A stretch of 64,000 nucleotides of DNA from Straminergon stramineum (GCA_963920665.1 OY987263.1:44551218-44615217), one strand, 5' to 3'. Counted from the first letter of the stretch, positions 25,707 to 36,344 are shown. Numbers and translations: made by a program. The notes: a model not told the origin generated them from the sequence alone.

Positions 25707-26740
25707 ACTTCTTGGTTCCTCGAAGATTTTTTTTTAAAATTTCAATTCCTTAGCCTATGCCCTATTCATATAAAGTTTCTTCTTTGAAGCTTTGGGTACG
25801 TTGGCATTTGGTGTTTGCCAACATCATCTGTAGAACAGTAAAGGAGTAAGTAAATAGCAAAAGCATTGGCTGTGTTGTCTGTGAACACCGGTCGTGGATT
25901 TTGTCGATTATCTTGTGGAGTTTGTATCCATGGCGAGGATGTCCACTGAATCGATTGATCACACAGACTACTTTATCAATTTAGCACCGTTTTATTTTAA
26001 TTGCCACTTCGAGGCCTCTTAAACTAATAGAGTTATTAATCGTCTCAAATGTACATTTTGGTCCATTGCTGTTGCTAAAATAATTTGACAGTTACATTTC
26101 CTTCACTTGAAGGCCCAAATCGTGAACCTCAATAATTGAAAATTTATTGTGAGACGAATTTCCAAGTCAGATTCTTTGACATTTCTAAACCTATGACCTT
26201 GTTGATTTGGTCCATTTGCTTGAGGTTGCGGGTTTTGGAGAATTGGTTGAGATTAGTATTGTTATTCAAATTCTGGTTTTCTAATCCCACCTCAAAGAGA
26301 TGGTTCCATTGTCTACAAATTTTGAAGGAAATTGTTAAAAATATTGGACCCATGGCCAGTAATTCAAAATCATCGTTTATCCAGTACGAATGCATATTTA
26401 GTTACATCTTAATATATTAATTAGTTGTAAAGTACAATTTAGAGTCTTTGCTTCTAAACATTTTGTACATTTTGTACTCGAGATTTCATTTTATACTGAA
26501 CATTTAAACTATCGATTTTAGAAGCCTTATGTATATGAAATGTGATCAAGACAATTAGGAAGCTTTATGTAGGAGAGAAATGGAGTGCATGTTCATTATT
26601 TATGAAATCACATTTGCCATTTTCTTACAAATATTTGAATTTTGAGTTCTAAGTTGTTAGAATTTTATAGATTTTTCCCAATCCCACTAATTTCTGCTAT
26701 GAAAAAAAAATGGAATATCACAAACTAGATTTTTTTGGAT

Positions 26741-26840
26741 GGGTACAAATTTTGGGGGGTCAAGCAAAGTGTCCTCAACCATCAGTCGGATCCGACTAAG
26801 GTTTGGGAACACTCTCCTGGACCCCCCAAAATTGGTACAT
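26741..26840. repeat. Fold-back sequence 3 in cargo intron
   Basis: Left arm GGTACAAATTTTGGGGGGTC pairs with right arm GACCCCCCAAAATTGGTAC around CAGTCGGATCCGACTAAGG. Arms match at roughly four of five positions over about 50 bp, enough for a long hairpin in the transcript. Confidence 0.88.
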
Positions 26841-27394
26841 CTTAAAACATTTCCAACTTTATTTGCTTGTTCTCTTGAAATTGAACAAAAAAGACTTTAT
26901 TTAAATTGATGTTTGTTGTTTATACAATAAGGAGTGCTAAGAGAAAGGATTTTGGAATTCAGCTTTAAAATTCTTCTTAGGAAAGACTCATAAGCCTTTT
27001 GTTCTTTGTAGTAGAGAGTTACTTTGAAATAGTGTCATTTACTAATTGACGTTTTGTAAGCAATTTGTAAGTGAGAATGAATTGATTCTTGAGTAGTACC
27101 AATTGAAAATCATGCCTTTGTTGCTTTATGTATTCACAATTGATTTGATTTTTTTCTTTCCATAGGAGCGTCTTGTTTTGATGAAATCAATTGATCCAAG
27201 AAAATTAATAGATCATTCTTTTGAAGCCTTCCATTTATTTAGAGTTTTAAGATCCCTTGTTGCTTGCTCACGGTGGAGAGTTTGTGCTCTTTTTAGTTTG
27301 TTCTTGTAATATTTCGTGAAAATCTTACAAATCAAATCTTCTTAATTAGTTTAGAACCCTAAACACTCTAATTCTTTATAGGTTTTGAAGACAT

Positions 27395-27520
27395 GCTAAA
27401 ACTATTTTTGAGGCCCACTTTTGGGAGTATCTTTAGGTTCTCCATGGACTCTATTTAGATGTGATTAAGGTCTATGGGGGACCTAGAGATACTCCTGAAA
27501 GTGGGCCCCAAAGTTTTGAA
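27395..27520. repeat. Fold-back sequence 4 in cargo intron
   Basis: The left arm runs from AAAACTATTTTTGAGGCCCAC through TTTGGGAGTATCTTTAGGTT and pairs with AACTCCTGA-type sequence on the right (ACCTAGAGATACTCCTGAAA, then GTGGGCCCC). The centre lacks the GGATCC palindrome of the other members, so it is a related or independent hairpin. Confidence 0.8.
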
Positions 27521-27628
27521 ATGTCCACAAACTTATTGACTTCTTTGAACGATGGTTATAAAGCAATTTTTAGTTGATGTAGTAATCCCTTGACATTAAT
27601 TTTGTGAAATTTGGTGGTTCAACAATAG

Positions 27629-28078
27629 GGCGGAGATAGAAGGATTGCCTCTTCATCCATTCTTCTGACTACCAATGTCCCTCCAACTCAAGCAACAGGA
27701 CCTTTTGAGCCCATGACTCCTATAAATCCCAACTTCCAAGTCTCCTATGTCTCTATCGCTGAGGAAGGTGGAGAAGAAGACTTGGTAAGTTTTAATGATA
27801 TTATGGATGCATGTGACCGTGCAGCAAATGAACTTGAGCATTCTAAGCTTAGTCGGGTTAGTATTCCAAAGCCACGCAAAGGCAGACAACCCGTGTTCTC
27901 TCCAAAGAGTTCCGAGACAGAGTATAGCTCGGAACCACAGACCTCAATTTCCATTTGTAGTCCAATGTTTGAGGACACATCAGATTGTGCATGTAGTACT
28001 AGTCAGAGTAGGCACGAAGTGGTGCTCATTCATTTGAGTTCTGACTCAGATGAAAGTGTAGACATTGATACCATTTGA
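27629..28078 (+). CDS. Alternative short 3' end of cargo gene (retained intron)
   Basis: The third exon of the cargo gene has a good GTAAGT donor at 27,785, but reading through it stays open to a stop at 28,076-28,078. The extra 97 codons look coding: they are Ser/Asp/Glu-rich and end in an acidic tail (SSDSDESVDIDT). With exons 22415-22609 and 24872-24970 this would give a short acidic protein of about 247 residues without the ParB or methyltransferase parts, free of stops in this copy. It may be a splice isoform or a separate small gene followed by one starting at ATG 28,301. Confidence 0.45.
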   Translation, partial: GGDRRIASSSILLTTNVPPTQATGPFEPMTPINPNFQVSYVSIAEEGGEEDLVSFNDIMDACDRAANELEHSKLSRVSIPKPRKGRQPVFSPKSSETEYSSEPQTSISICSPMFEDTSDCACSTSQSRHEVVLIHLSSDSDESVDIDTI

Positions 28079-30366
28079 TTGGAGTTAAGGAGTTGGATTT
28101 TTATTATCATTACAAAGGTTTTGGCATGCCTAATTTGCCTATGTAGAGGATTATGTTTTTGAATCTTCATATGTTCAAGGACAATAACTCTTATATTAAA
28201 GTTTTGGTTTTCATTTTTGACTTAATACTTTGGATTTTGGATTTGAGTCATATGTAAAAATTCCATAAATCTTGAACCATTTCTGGGTTGTACTTCACAG
28301 ATGGATGTGTCTCCGGTGAATTTATCACAAGAGGAAAGAATTCTTGAGACTCCAGGGACCGATGACACTACGCAACCAAAGATTGGAATTGAAGATCAAG
28401 GAGATTTCATGGAGGACGATGTGGTTGAGGACGAAGAAAAGGAGCTGCTTGAGGATGAGCTCCGAAGACTTCAAAAAGTGGACTCCGTGGCTACCATCTC
28501 CTCTCTAAGAATGAAGCCGGATCAACTCTTTCACCTACAAATTCCTTTATGTAGGCTTGTGGCAATGCCCATGGTGAGACCAACCCTATCCTGTGATCTT
28601 GTGAAGCTTGAGCAGGAATTTGTTAATGGCTATCGAGATGGAGCAACAGTTTTTTATGTGACTACAACGAATGAAGCCGGAGAGAGCTCTAAGTTTTCCA
28701 AAGAAGAGATTGATGAGTGGGGTCCATTGTGGAAGATCAAGAATGAGATCTTCGAAAAGCACGTTGACTCAATTGCTCAATTGAAGTTCTTGAAGAACCT
28801 GAAATTTTGGGTTTGTGATGGAAATCACCGCCGCCTAGCATGGATGAACCACATTTTGAGGCTTCATTCCACTGACCCAAATTGGCACTATGCAGTAGAC
28901 TGCATAGTATTGGACACAAATGGAAAAATTGAGTTGGTCATGCACATGATGCATGACATAAACAAGTGAGTATTCATCTTGCGCTCATCTAACTTATTGT
29001 ATTTTAGTTCATTTATATATATTTGCATATATTTCACTTGTTATACCAGAAATGTTCTAAGGGTCATTGTATAAATTGCAGATCGACAGAAGACTCCCAT
29101 GTGAAGACAAATTTGGTCCATACGTTGTATCAGGTTCAAAAATATGGCCTTTTACCGATGGACAGGTTCAACGAGATGTTGCGGCCATCGGAGGTCAAAC
29201 GATGTGGAGTTGAAAAAGTGAAAAAGACTTAGTATTCAATGCCAGCTGAGGTCTTTACTTCATTTGTTTTTCGGGTAAGAAATATATAATCTTTTCATAT
29301 TTTGGACACTTATTTTATTGTATTCTTTGTTTCCATTATTGAAAATGTATTGTCATTCATAAATCATTTGACTTGTGCAGTAAGAGATTGCCCTTGCAGC
29401 AGATGCTGCTGTGCGAAGGTACAATGAGGCTACTCCGTTTGAAGAGAAAATTCATGAAGGTGTAGCAAATGCTATGAGAATTGGAGCAAAAGAAAAAAAT
29501 TCAAAGCTATATGTGAAGATGATCAAATTGCTCACGGTGGCTAATCCTGCTCATGGTCCTGGATTTCTAGAAGAAGTAAGTTCATAAACCCGAAATGAAT
29601 TTATGTTTTATGTTGGAAGTCATTATTGGAAAGAACTATAAATTTTTGCTTGTGTAGGTTGAGAAGCACTGGAGCACAAATGAGGTTCCCGAGATGACTT
29701 TGGAGAAACTCCAAATGGTTGCAACGTGCAACACCACTTCCATTCACAAGATCAAGTTCCTCAAGTGATGGAATTCATCTACACCCTCACATGACGCCAA
29801 GAGGTTTCCACCTAGGCCCATGTCTGAAATTCTTCTTGGGCCATTTCTAAACAGATGCGTATGGTATGCAGGGGTAAGTGCAAATGTGTGTGGAATTGTA
29901 TAAATTTCATAACTTTAGATTACCTATAAAATGGTATGTTTGGCTATTGAAATTCATGCATTTGACTATAATCATTGCAATGGGATAATTGGTATAGTCT
30001 TTCTACAGATCGAAGATGCTGCTGTGGAGTACTATGAGGATGTAGTGAGGCAGGACAACATTATGGTTAATATGAAGGTCCCGCAACAGCCAGAGTATTT
30101 AACAGATTACATAGAAGGATGGCGGAGGAAAATTTGGGATCAAGGCTTCTTAGCTGTTTTGAGAGGAGCAAACTATTTCAAAAAAAGTGATTCTTTCATG
30201 AATTTTGAAGGATCCAAACAAGCAGTTCGAAGAGTTCTTTTTCGGTAAAGTTTTAGCACTTCTAAATATTCTCATTTAATATATGTTGAGAAGCCTTGAG
30301 ATTGTTTGCCCTTGAACTAACGTTGGTGACTTTTTAACCAAAATCAACAATGTGGCAAGGGACCTA

Positions 30367-30450
30367 ATTTTGGGGGTCCTAGAGGTACCTTTAAAACCTC
30401 AGTCAGATCTGACTAAGGTTCTACAGGTGCCTCTAGGACCCCCAAAATAT
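30367..30450. repeat. Fold-back sequence 5 in cargo intron
   Basis: ATTTTGGGGGTCCTAGAGGT on the left pairs with GCCTCTAGGACCCCCAAAAT on the right around CAGTCAGATCTGACTAAGG. The arms are nearly complementary, the best-paired of the family. It lies in the intron between exons 8 and 9 of the cargo gene. Confidence 0.9.
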
Positions 30451-32959
30451 GAGTCTTCATATCTTCTAACTTGTTGTTCCATCATTCATTTGATGACAAA
30501 GATGTTAAAATTCATTGATTTCCTTTGTGTATAAGAGATTGCAACACCCTTTTTGCCTTATATTTTTATTTAAATTTCTTGTCAATAATGATTTGGTTTC
30601 TTCTTCTGCAGTTTCTTCAAGCACGAACTTGAAGCAAAAGGCACAATCGCGCGGAAGGACCTCCCTCCATTCCTTTCCACTTGGTTGGATCGTAGTTCTG
30701 CGGACTGCATGTACACTGCAAACCAACTCCGCACCTATACAACGGCTCATCTTAGCAGTGGAGGGTGGTACTTGGATTGCCCCATCTCCTACACTCATCC
30801 GTCGGAGGTACAATTACAAAACTCTTTAGAGGGCATCGGCACTATCGACATGGAGGTAGATGAGTTTGGAGGACTCACTGAAAGGCAAAAGAAGAGGGCC
30901 ATTGCAAGGAGGGAAGTGAATGATAGGAAGAAAGAAGCTCGGCTCCAAGTTATTTTGGAAACAAAAGAGAAGAAGGAAGTAGAGCGTTTGGCCAAGTTGG
31001 CGGAAAAGGAGAAGGAGAAGGAAGAAAAGGCTAAGGCCAAAGGCAAGAAAAAGGCCGAAAGTGGTGGCCTTGTTCCAGCATCATCGACAGTGGACCAAGG
31101 CTCTCAAATGGAAGGTGTATCTCAAAGCGGGCAGAAGAGGAAGGCAGCACTCACGCAACTAACAGAGGATGTCATCACTCATGGGACACAGATGATCATC
31201 CTTGCTGATGATGACTTGGATAAGATTGAGGATTTAATCCTAAACATTGCTATTGAAGACCTCGTGGAAGACATGGAGAGTCAGACGCCAACTTGGTATA
31301 GAGAAGTCATGGATTTCTTGCAAAAGGTAATTTTGTGTATTTGAATTTGCAATTTCATATATGAGTTGAAATAAATTCACATTGTATACATCAGTAATTG
31401 ATTTTTTAATGTACTCTGTATTTGTAGCTATCCGTGGGGAAGCCTCGTGTGTACTATGGTGTGCCAAACACCAGGCCAGGAGTCGACCTTGTATTCTTTG
31501 ACTGCCCAGAGAACTTGCCTGTGCTGGGGGTGTCTTCTCCACCAACAAAGGTGCCAAATTGAAACGCAGATGAGCAGGATGAAGCTCTTCAATCAGCATT
31601 TCGTTTTGTATACAAGCATCTGCAGGACCACGGCTGCATGATATTGTTTTATTCATGGAGTGCAGATGCAAGGAGCAGTATTGCAGGATTGTGTGAGACT
31701 TACCGAATGGTGAAGAAAAAAGAGTGGATGGGCATGAACCGCCTGCACTTGACCTCAGCGTTAGACCCTACAACTACGGTAAATTCTATCCTTTGGTTCT
31801 TCAAGATGTCAATGCCATTTGGTTCGGCATTAAGCTTTGTTCATTTCTAATGTGTAACCTATTTTGATGATTGTAGACACAGAGGTTCGGAATTAGCCTT
31901 TTAGTTAAGGACTTTGCCGAGAAAGGGAAATCCAAATTCTCTTTCAAACGCACATCACTGATGAAGAGTGCAGGTGTGGACATTGGACGAGATGACATGT
32001 TGATGAACTATACCAAGGAAGATGACATGGCAATGAATGGCGGGAAGCCATGGCGGGGGGCTCGTGAAAAAGACCCCCGTTTTTTCCAACTCCTCATCAA
32101 AGCAACAACCGTCGAAGGAGATTTGGTTCTAGATTGCACCGCATCTACAGGTGAATAATCCATTTCATTACTATCCATTCCAAAACTAATTTTCAAAACC
32201 AATCATTCAATTAATATATTGTTTTATGTTGACTTTAGGTGCATTAATTACCGCTTGTCGCGGCACGGGACGCCACATAGTGGCTCTAGAGGAGAACCAA
32301 GACATTTTTGATGCCCTCTTAAAACCCATGCAGAAGCCTACTTTAGGCATGGAAAAGGGACCACCTAAACCACCAATAGTTCAAGCATCACAGGATTTGG
32401 ATGAAATGCCCATAGTACCTCGAAAATTTCCTCGGAAGGGAACATTCAGTAAGTAAGTTTGAATTTTTATAATTCTTTCTTTGCATGGAAATATTTATGT
32501 TGCAAGAATTTAACATTGTGTCATTTGTATTTGTAGCCATCGAGGATTGATGTCATCGGATGCAATGATGAAACGAAGCCCTCTCTTCAGTCCGGAGAGG
32601 CCTTTTGATCTTCCAGTTTATGCAGAGCAGATGGCATTAGCCTTTGCGGATTTTGGTTGCTCTAAACCAAAACATCGTAGAGATACATATGCTCTAAATG
32701 TTTTAGAGTTTATAGATGGATCAGCATCCGAAGGGAGAGACACTTCAGATTCCTCTACCAATGAGGACTCTGCGACAGAGTCAACTGTGACTTAGATTCA
32801 TGAGATTGACATATCTCATGAGTCAAACTAATATGTTTTCATTTTCATTATTATTGGATTTGTGAGTTTTATGGCTACATGTGGTGTGTCATTTATTCTC
32901 CTTTACATTTTTACATTGCTTCATTTGATTCACAATCCCATACTAATGCTTGTTGCAAT

Positions 32960-33250
32960 TGAAGGTGTAAAAAAAACATTACAAAACCACAATCTTGAAG
33001 AAAAAAAGTAGGGAGTGAAAAAAAGAAGTACAACAACAATAATCTTTTTGGAAAAATGTGGTGTGTGAAAAATTATGAACATGATAATAACCCAAGAGTC
33101 ATGATAAAAAAAATAGGGTGTGAAAAAAAACATTAGAACACCATAGTCCTCATTAAAAAAGTAGGGTGTGGCAGGAAAATTAGAATAAGCAATGGGGTGA
33201 AAAAAATTAGAATAAGCAAAAAGAATAGTATAAGTAAACAAAGACCCTTA
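32960..33250. repeat. A-rich subterminal repeats near right MULE end
   Basis: A degenerate repeat built on GTAGGGTGTGAAAAAAA with intervening A-rich stretches fills the space between the cargo gene stop and the right terminal repeat. It mirrors in position the purine-rich tract at the other end. Confidence 0.6.
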
Positions 33251-33389
33251 CCAAAACTAAAATGCTATTAGCAAGTTACGGATAGGTGCATATACACAAT
33301 CCCCTAAACCAAATGCAAATGTCAAAGCATGTTTTTTTCCTTAAATTCACGAGTCACTCCAAAATTGAGAAAACAATGAATTAACTATT

Positions 33390-33520
33390 CGGGAAATCAA
33401 TATTTTGTGCATTCATGGTCATAGGTATATCCACGGTCATGGGTACCTCTTTGGTTTTTTCCACTTTTTTTTTTTCCGCTCACAAGCTCACGCTCACAAG
33501 CTCACACACTAGCAACCCTG
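33390..33520 (-). repeat. Right terminal inverted repeat of giant MULE
   Basis: Read inward on the reverse strand it begins CAGGGTTGCTAGTGTG, runs through four GAGC boxes in GAGCTTGTGAGC pairs, an A-run, then CCATGACCGTGGAT and CCTATGACCATG. This mirrors the left end in order and spacing. It is shorter in GAGC boxes than the left end (four against eight), so box number differs between ends. Confidence 0.88.
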
Positions 33521-33530
33521 CTTCAAATAC
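33521..33530. repeat. Right target-site duplication of giant MULE
   Basis: CTTCAAATAC, identical to 16,145-16,154, abuts the right terminal repeat. Confidence 0.92.
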
Positions 33531-33799
33531 AAACTAATTTTAATTTAAAAAAATGTAGAATTCTACAACTAAACCTATGCTAGAGACAATCAATACTTCA
33601 ACCTCTAGCTACGGGCAAGAAGACAATGCACAAATTCCACCTCGCCCAAAATGATCTAGACAGTAAGCCATTCATTAATCATTATAAATAGTCTAAAGAT
33701 AGTCTACATTGTTGCATCTATACAGTTATTTTCAACATTTTAGAGACAAAGACTATTCATAAAAAAAATCTTTATAATAGATCCAACTTTCTTAAGTAT

Positions 33800-35480
33800 G
33801 TGATTTTGTAAGAGTGATTCTTTAGGGCCCACATGTCTTGTTAATTTTTTTAAAACTTATCCTAATCAAGTATTATTTGTTACACAAAATTGAAAATTGA
33901 AAATATTGAATGGATGTTTAAGTAAGAAATATTTTATGTTTTTCAATTCATAAAGACTTCCTAATAATGAATTATTGGTCACTTTGCTTTTACAATTAAA
34001 AACTTACAGTTGGAAATTTCCGTAAAAACTTCTCCATTTATTTTTGAGAATTTCGAAAGACTCATCCTACTTGAGTATCATTTGTCACATTCATTTGAAA
34101 ATTAAAAATAAAGTATGGAGATTTCAATAAGAATTTCCTTGGTTACTTTTTGAAATTCTCCAAGAGTCTTTCCTATCATCAATTATTTTTTTCTTTGATC
34201 TTATAAATAAAAGGTAAAGGGTGAAGATTTAGTGAAGAACTTTTTTCTATTGAATTAATAATTTTTTGAAATTTTAAAGAGTCCTAATTTTAGATTATTT
34301 GTTATGTTGATCTAAAAACAAAATATACAGGGTGGAGATTTAAATAAGAACTCATCCAATTATTTTTTGCAAGTCTTATAGAACCTTAATCCTACTCATC
34401 TATTTCATCTAGTATTTATCAAGTTGATGAAAGATTTAAAAATAAAATTTAGACATTTAAGTAAGAACTTCACTATTTATTTTTCAGAGTGATTCTCCAA
34501 CATTCTTCATCATGAATTATTTTTCACTTTGATTTTGTAAAAATAAGAATAAAGTTTTTCCTTTGAATGGAATTGGTCCATTTGTTTCAAAAATAAAATA
34601 AAGGTTGAAGATTTAAGAAAGAACTTTTTTTGATTTAATTTTTTCAATTTTCAAAGAGTCTTCCTAATTTTGGATTATTTGTCACATTGATTTAAAAATA
34701 AAAAAAGAAGGTGGAGATTTAAACAAGAATGTATCTATTTATTCTTTGCAAATCTCAAGCATACCATTTAGTAGCATGTACTGTCATTGCTTTGGCTCTA
34801 GAGTAGATGGTATGAAATATTCCCCTCCCCTCAAAAGGCTAAGTCCTAAGTGGACAAGTGGAGGCTCAATGTATTGAGCACAATGCATGAAAGAAAGGTA
34901 GTGGCCACAAAGCATAAAATAAAGCATGGATATTTAAGTAAGAACTTTCCTATGTATTTTTTTGCAATTCTTCTCAATTCCTTTTAATCATGAATAATGT
35001 GTCACTTTGAATTTTATAAATTAAAAATAAAAGGCTGAGACTTTAATAAAAACTTTCCCATTAACTTTTCACAATTTCCAAAGAGTTATCTTATTTATGT
35101 ATTCTTTGTCACTTAGATCTAAATTTTATTACAAAACAAAGGGTAGAGACTTAAAGTAAACTTTCCTATTTCTTTTTGAAAATTATCCAAAAGTCTTCCT
35201 AAGAATAAATTATTTATCACTTTGATTTTATTGATAAAAAATAACAAGTAGAGATTTAAATAACTTTGATCTTCGTTTATTTTTTGGAATCTTAAAGATT
35301 CATCCTAATCATTTTTTATTCGTCAAGAAGATATTTGAAATAAAAATTAAAGAATAGAAATTTAAATAAATATAGTTTATTGTTATTATTTTCAACTTTT
35401 AATTTTCAAAGATTTATCCTAATTATATTATATTTATCAGGTTGATGTAAAAATAAAAATGAAAGATGGAAAGAAGGCAA
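33800..35480. repeat. Degenerate tandem array, about 120-bp unit
   Basis: A pattern recurs about 13 times: AAGAGTCTTCCTAAT, then GAATTATTTGTCACTTTGATTT, then AAAATAAAAATAAAG, then GTGGAGATTTAAATAAGAACTT, then a T-rich stretch. Individual copies vary widely in length and sequence. An unrelated insert of about 160 bp (34,750-34,915) interrupts it. This is an old satellite-like array. Confidence 0.75.
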
Positions 35481-35539
35481 AGAACATCTTATTTTTTTTT
35501 TCACAATTTTTTTTTTTAGGGAGATTTTTTTTCTTCCCA

Positions 35540-35960
35540 TAGTTGCCCCTTTACATATGCCCTACAAGCATATACTTTATCCACAAGTGCCTTTTTGCCT
35601 ATTCATTGTTGCATTTTTCCCTCTTGTAATTTTCCTTTGTCTAATTTATAGTTGCCCTTTGCCAACTTGCAATCATTCTTGACTACTTGCAACCACCTAC
35701 AATCACACTTTGGTTGCCTAACTACCTATTGTCACCCCTACCCAAATTACCCTTGGAAACCTACAATTGTCCCTTGATACTAGTAATTGCCCAATAGGTG
35801 ACACCTGTTGTTACCTCTTGAAGACTCTCAATTGCTCTTTTTGTAGACCCACAATCACCCCTTTTGAAGACCTAAAGACACACTTTTTGGAGACCCATAG
35901 TCACCCTTTTTTAGCACCCAAAGTTGCCCCTTTTGGAGACCTAAAGTCGCCCTATACCTA
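35540..35960. repeat. Short tandem repeat, about 21-23 bp unit
   Basis: Units resemble GGAGACCCATAGTCACCCCTTTT. They are clear from 35,820 to 35,960 and more diverged upstream. A 108-codon open frame over this tract (35,767-36,093) follows from the repeat and I do not call it a gene. Confidence 0.75.
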
Positions 35961-36344
35961 TAGTCTTCCACACCCGCAGTCTACAGTCACACACCCACAT
36001 TGTCATGATGTGGGCCATTTACTAGTTAAGAAATCGATATCTTTCTACTTCTATGTTGTTCCAAATAGTAAGGTAGTTAGGCTTGTTGGGTGAAAATTTA
36101 AGGTTGGTGACTATTTGAGTTGTTAATAGGAAGTTAGGGCATTTGTCCCATATTGTTTGTAGCTTTGAGTAATTGAGTTCCTTTAGGGGGTACTTTTAAA
36201 GTGTTTGGCTTCTTCCTATAATTTTATCTTTTTCAAGGTGAAATATATTTATCATTGAGTGTTGAGGTTGTTGAGGTTGAGGTTGTGTCATTGGAAGTTG
36301 TTTTTACTTTTTGTATTCTTGTGAGAGTTGCTTTTCTTTTTTTG

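Larger units (their letters stand above)
25028..25757 (+). repeat. Two-copy tandem duplication, about 369-bp unit
   Basis: Copy 1 (25,028-25,396) and copy 2 (25,397-about 25,757) both start GAGATTCACAGGAACT and end with TTTCAATTCCTTAGCCTA. They differ by scattered substitutions only. Each copy carries one fold-back sequence. The duplication lies in the second intron of the cargo gene. Confidence 0.9.
22415..32795 (+). pseudogene. ParB-like/coiled-coil/beta-class methyltransferase gene in MULE
   Basis: Thirteen exons join in frame: 22415-22609, 24872-24970, 27629-27784, 28301-28965, 29082-29274, 29381-29575, 29658-29873, 30009-30244, 30612-31326, 31428-31778, 31877-32150, 32239-32452, 32537-32795; total 3,768 nt (1,255 codons plus stop). 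All introns are GT-AG. An acidic N-terminal part leads to a ParB/Srx-type domain (about residues 180-400) with CDGNHRRLAW; then a Lys/Glu coiled coil (about 740-805); then a methyltransferase with motif IV-like DLVFFDCPENLP (about 910) before motif I LVLDCTASTG (about 1090), the beta-class order. DCPE replaces DPPY, so activity is doubtful. Stops at 29,230 (TAG), 29,381 (TAA), 29,766 (TGA) and 31,560 (TGA) break this copy. The fold suggests base amino-methylation of DNA; target unknown. Confidence 0.85.
16155..33520. mobile_element. Giant MULE transposon with ParB-methyltransferase cargo
   Basis: The element is 17,366 bp long. It starts CAACGACGCTAG and ends CTAGCAACCCTG, with inverted terminal regions rich in GAGC boxes, and is flanked by a perfect 10-bp duplication. 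Inside are two divergent genes: a MULE transposase with SWIM domain on the reverse strand (17,396-21,450) and a ParB/methyltransferase gene on the forward strand (22,415-32,795), separated by an iteron-bearing control region. Purine-rich repeats fill both subterminal zones. Several about 100-bp fold-back sequences sit in introns. Both genes carry in-frame stops, so this copy is probably dead, yet the intact target duplication, kept splice sites and near-absence of indels suggest fairly recent activity. MULEs of this size with a methyltransferase gene are not known to me. Confidence 0.9.

Noticed and set aside
17747..31562. U-to-C RNA editing as an explanation for the stop codons in the MULE genes
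   Set aside because: Editing of TAA, TAG and TGA to CAA, CAG and CGA is known in organelles of hornworts and some ferns, but these are nuclear genes with spliceosomal introns; decay is the simpler reading.
32960..33241. 103-codon Phe/Tyr-rich reverse-strand open frame
   Set aside because: It is a translation of the A-rich subterminal repeat of the MULE.
35767..36093. 108-codon open frame with Cys-rich start
   Set aside because: It runs through a 21-23 bp tandem repeat and changes character outside it; no homology seen.
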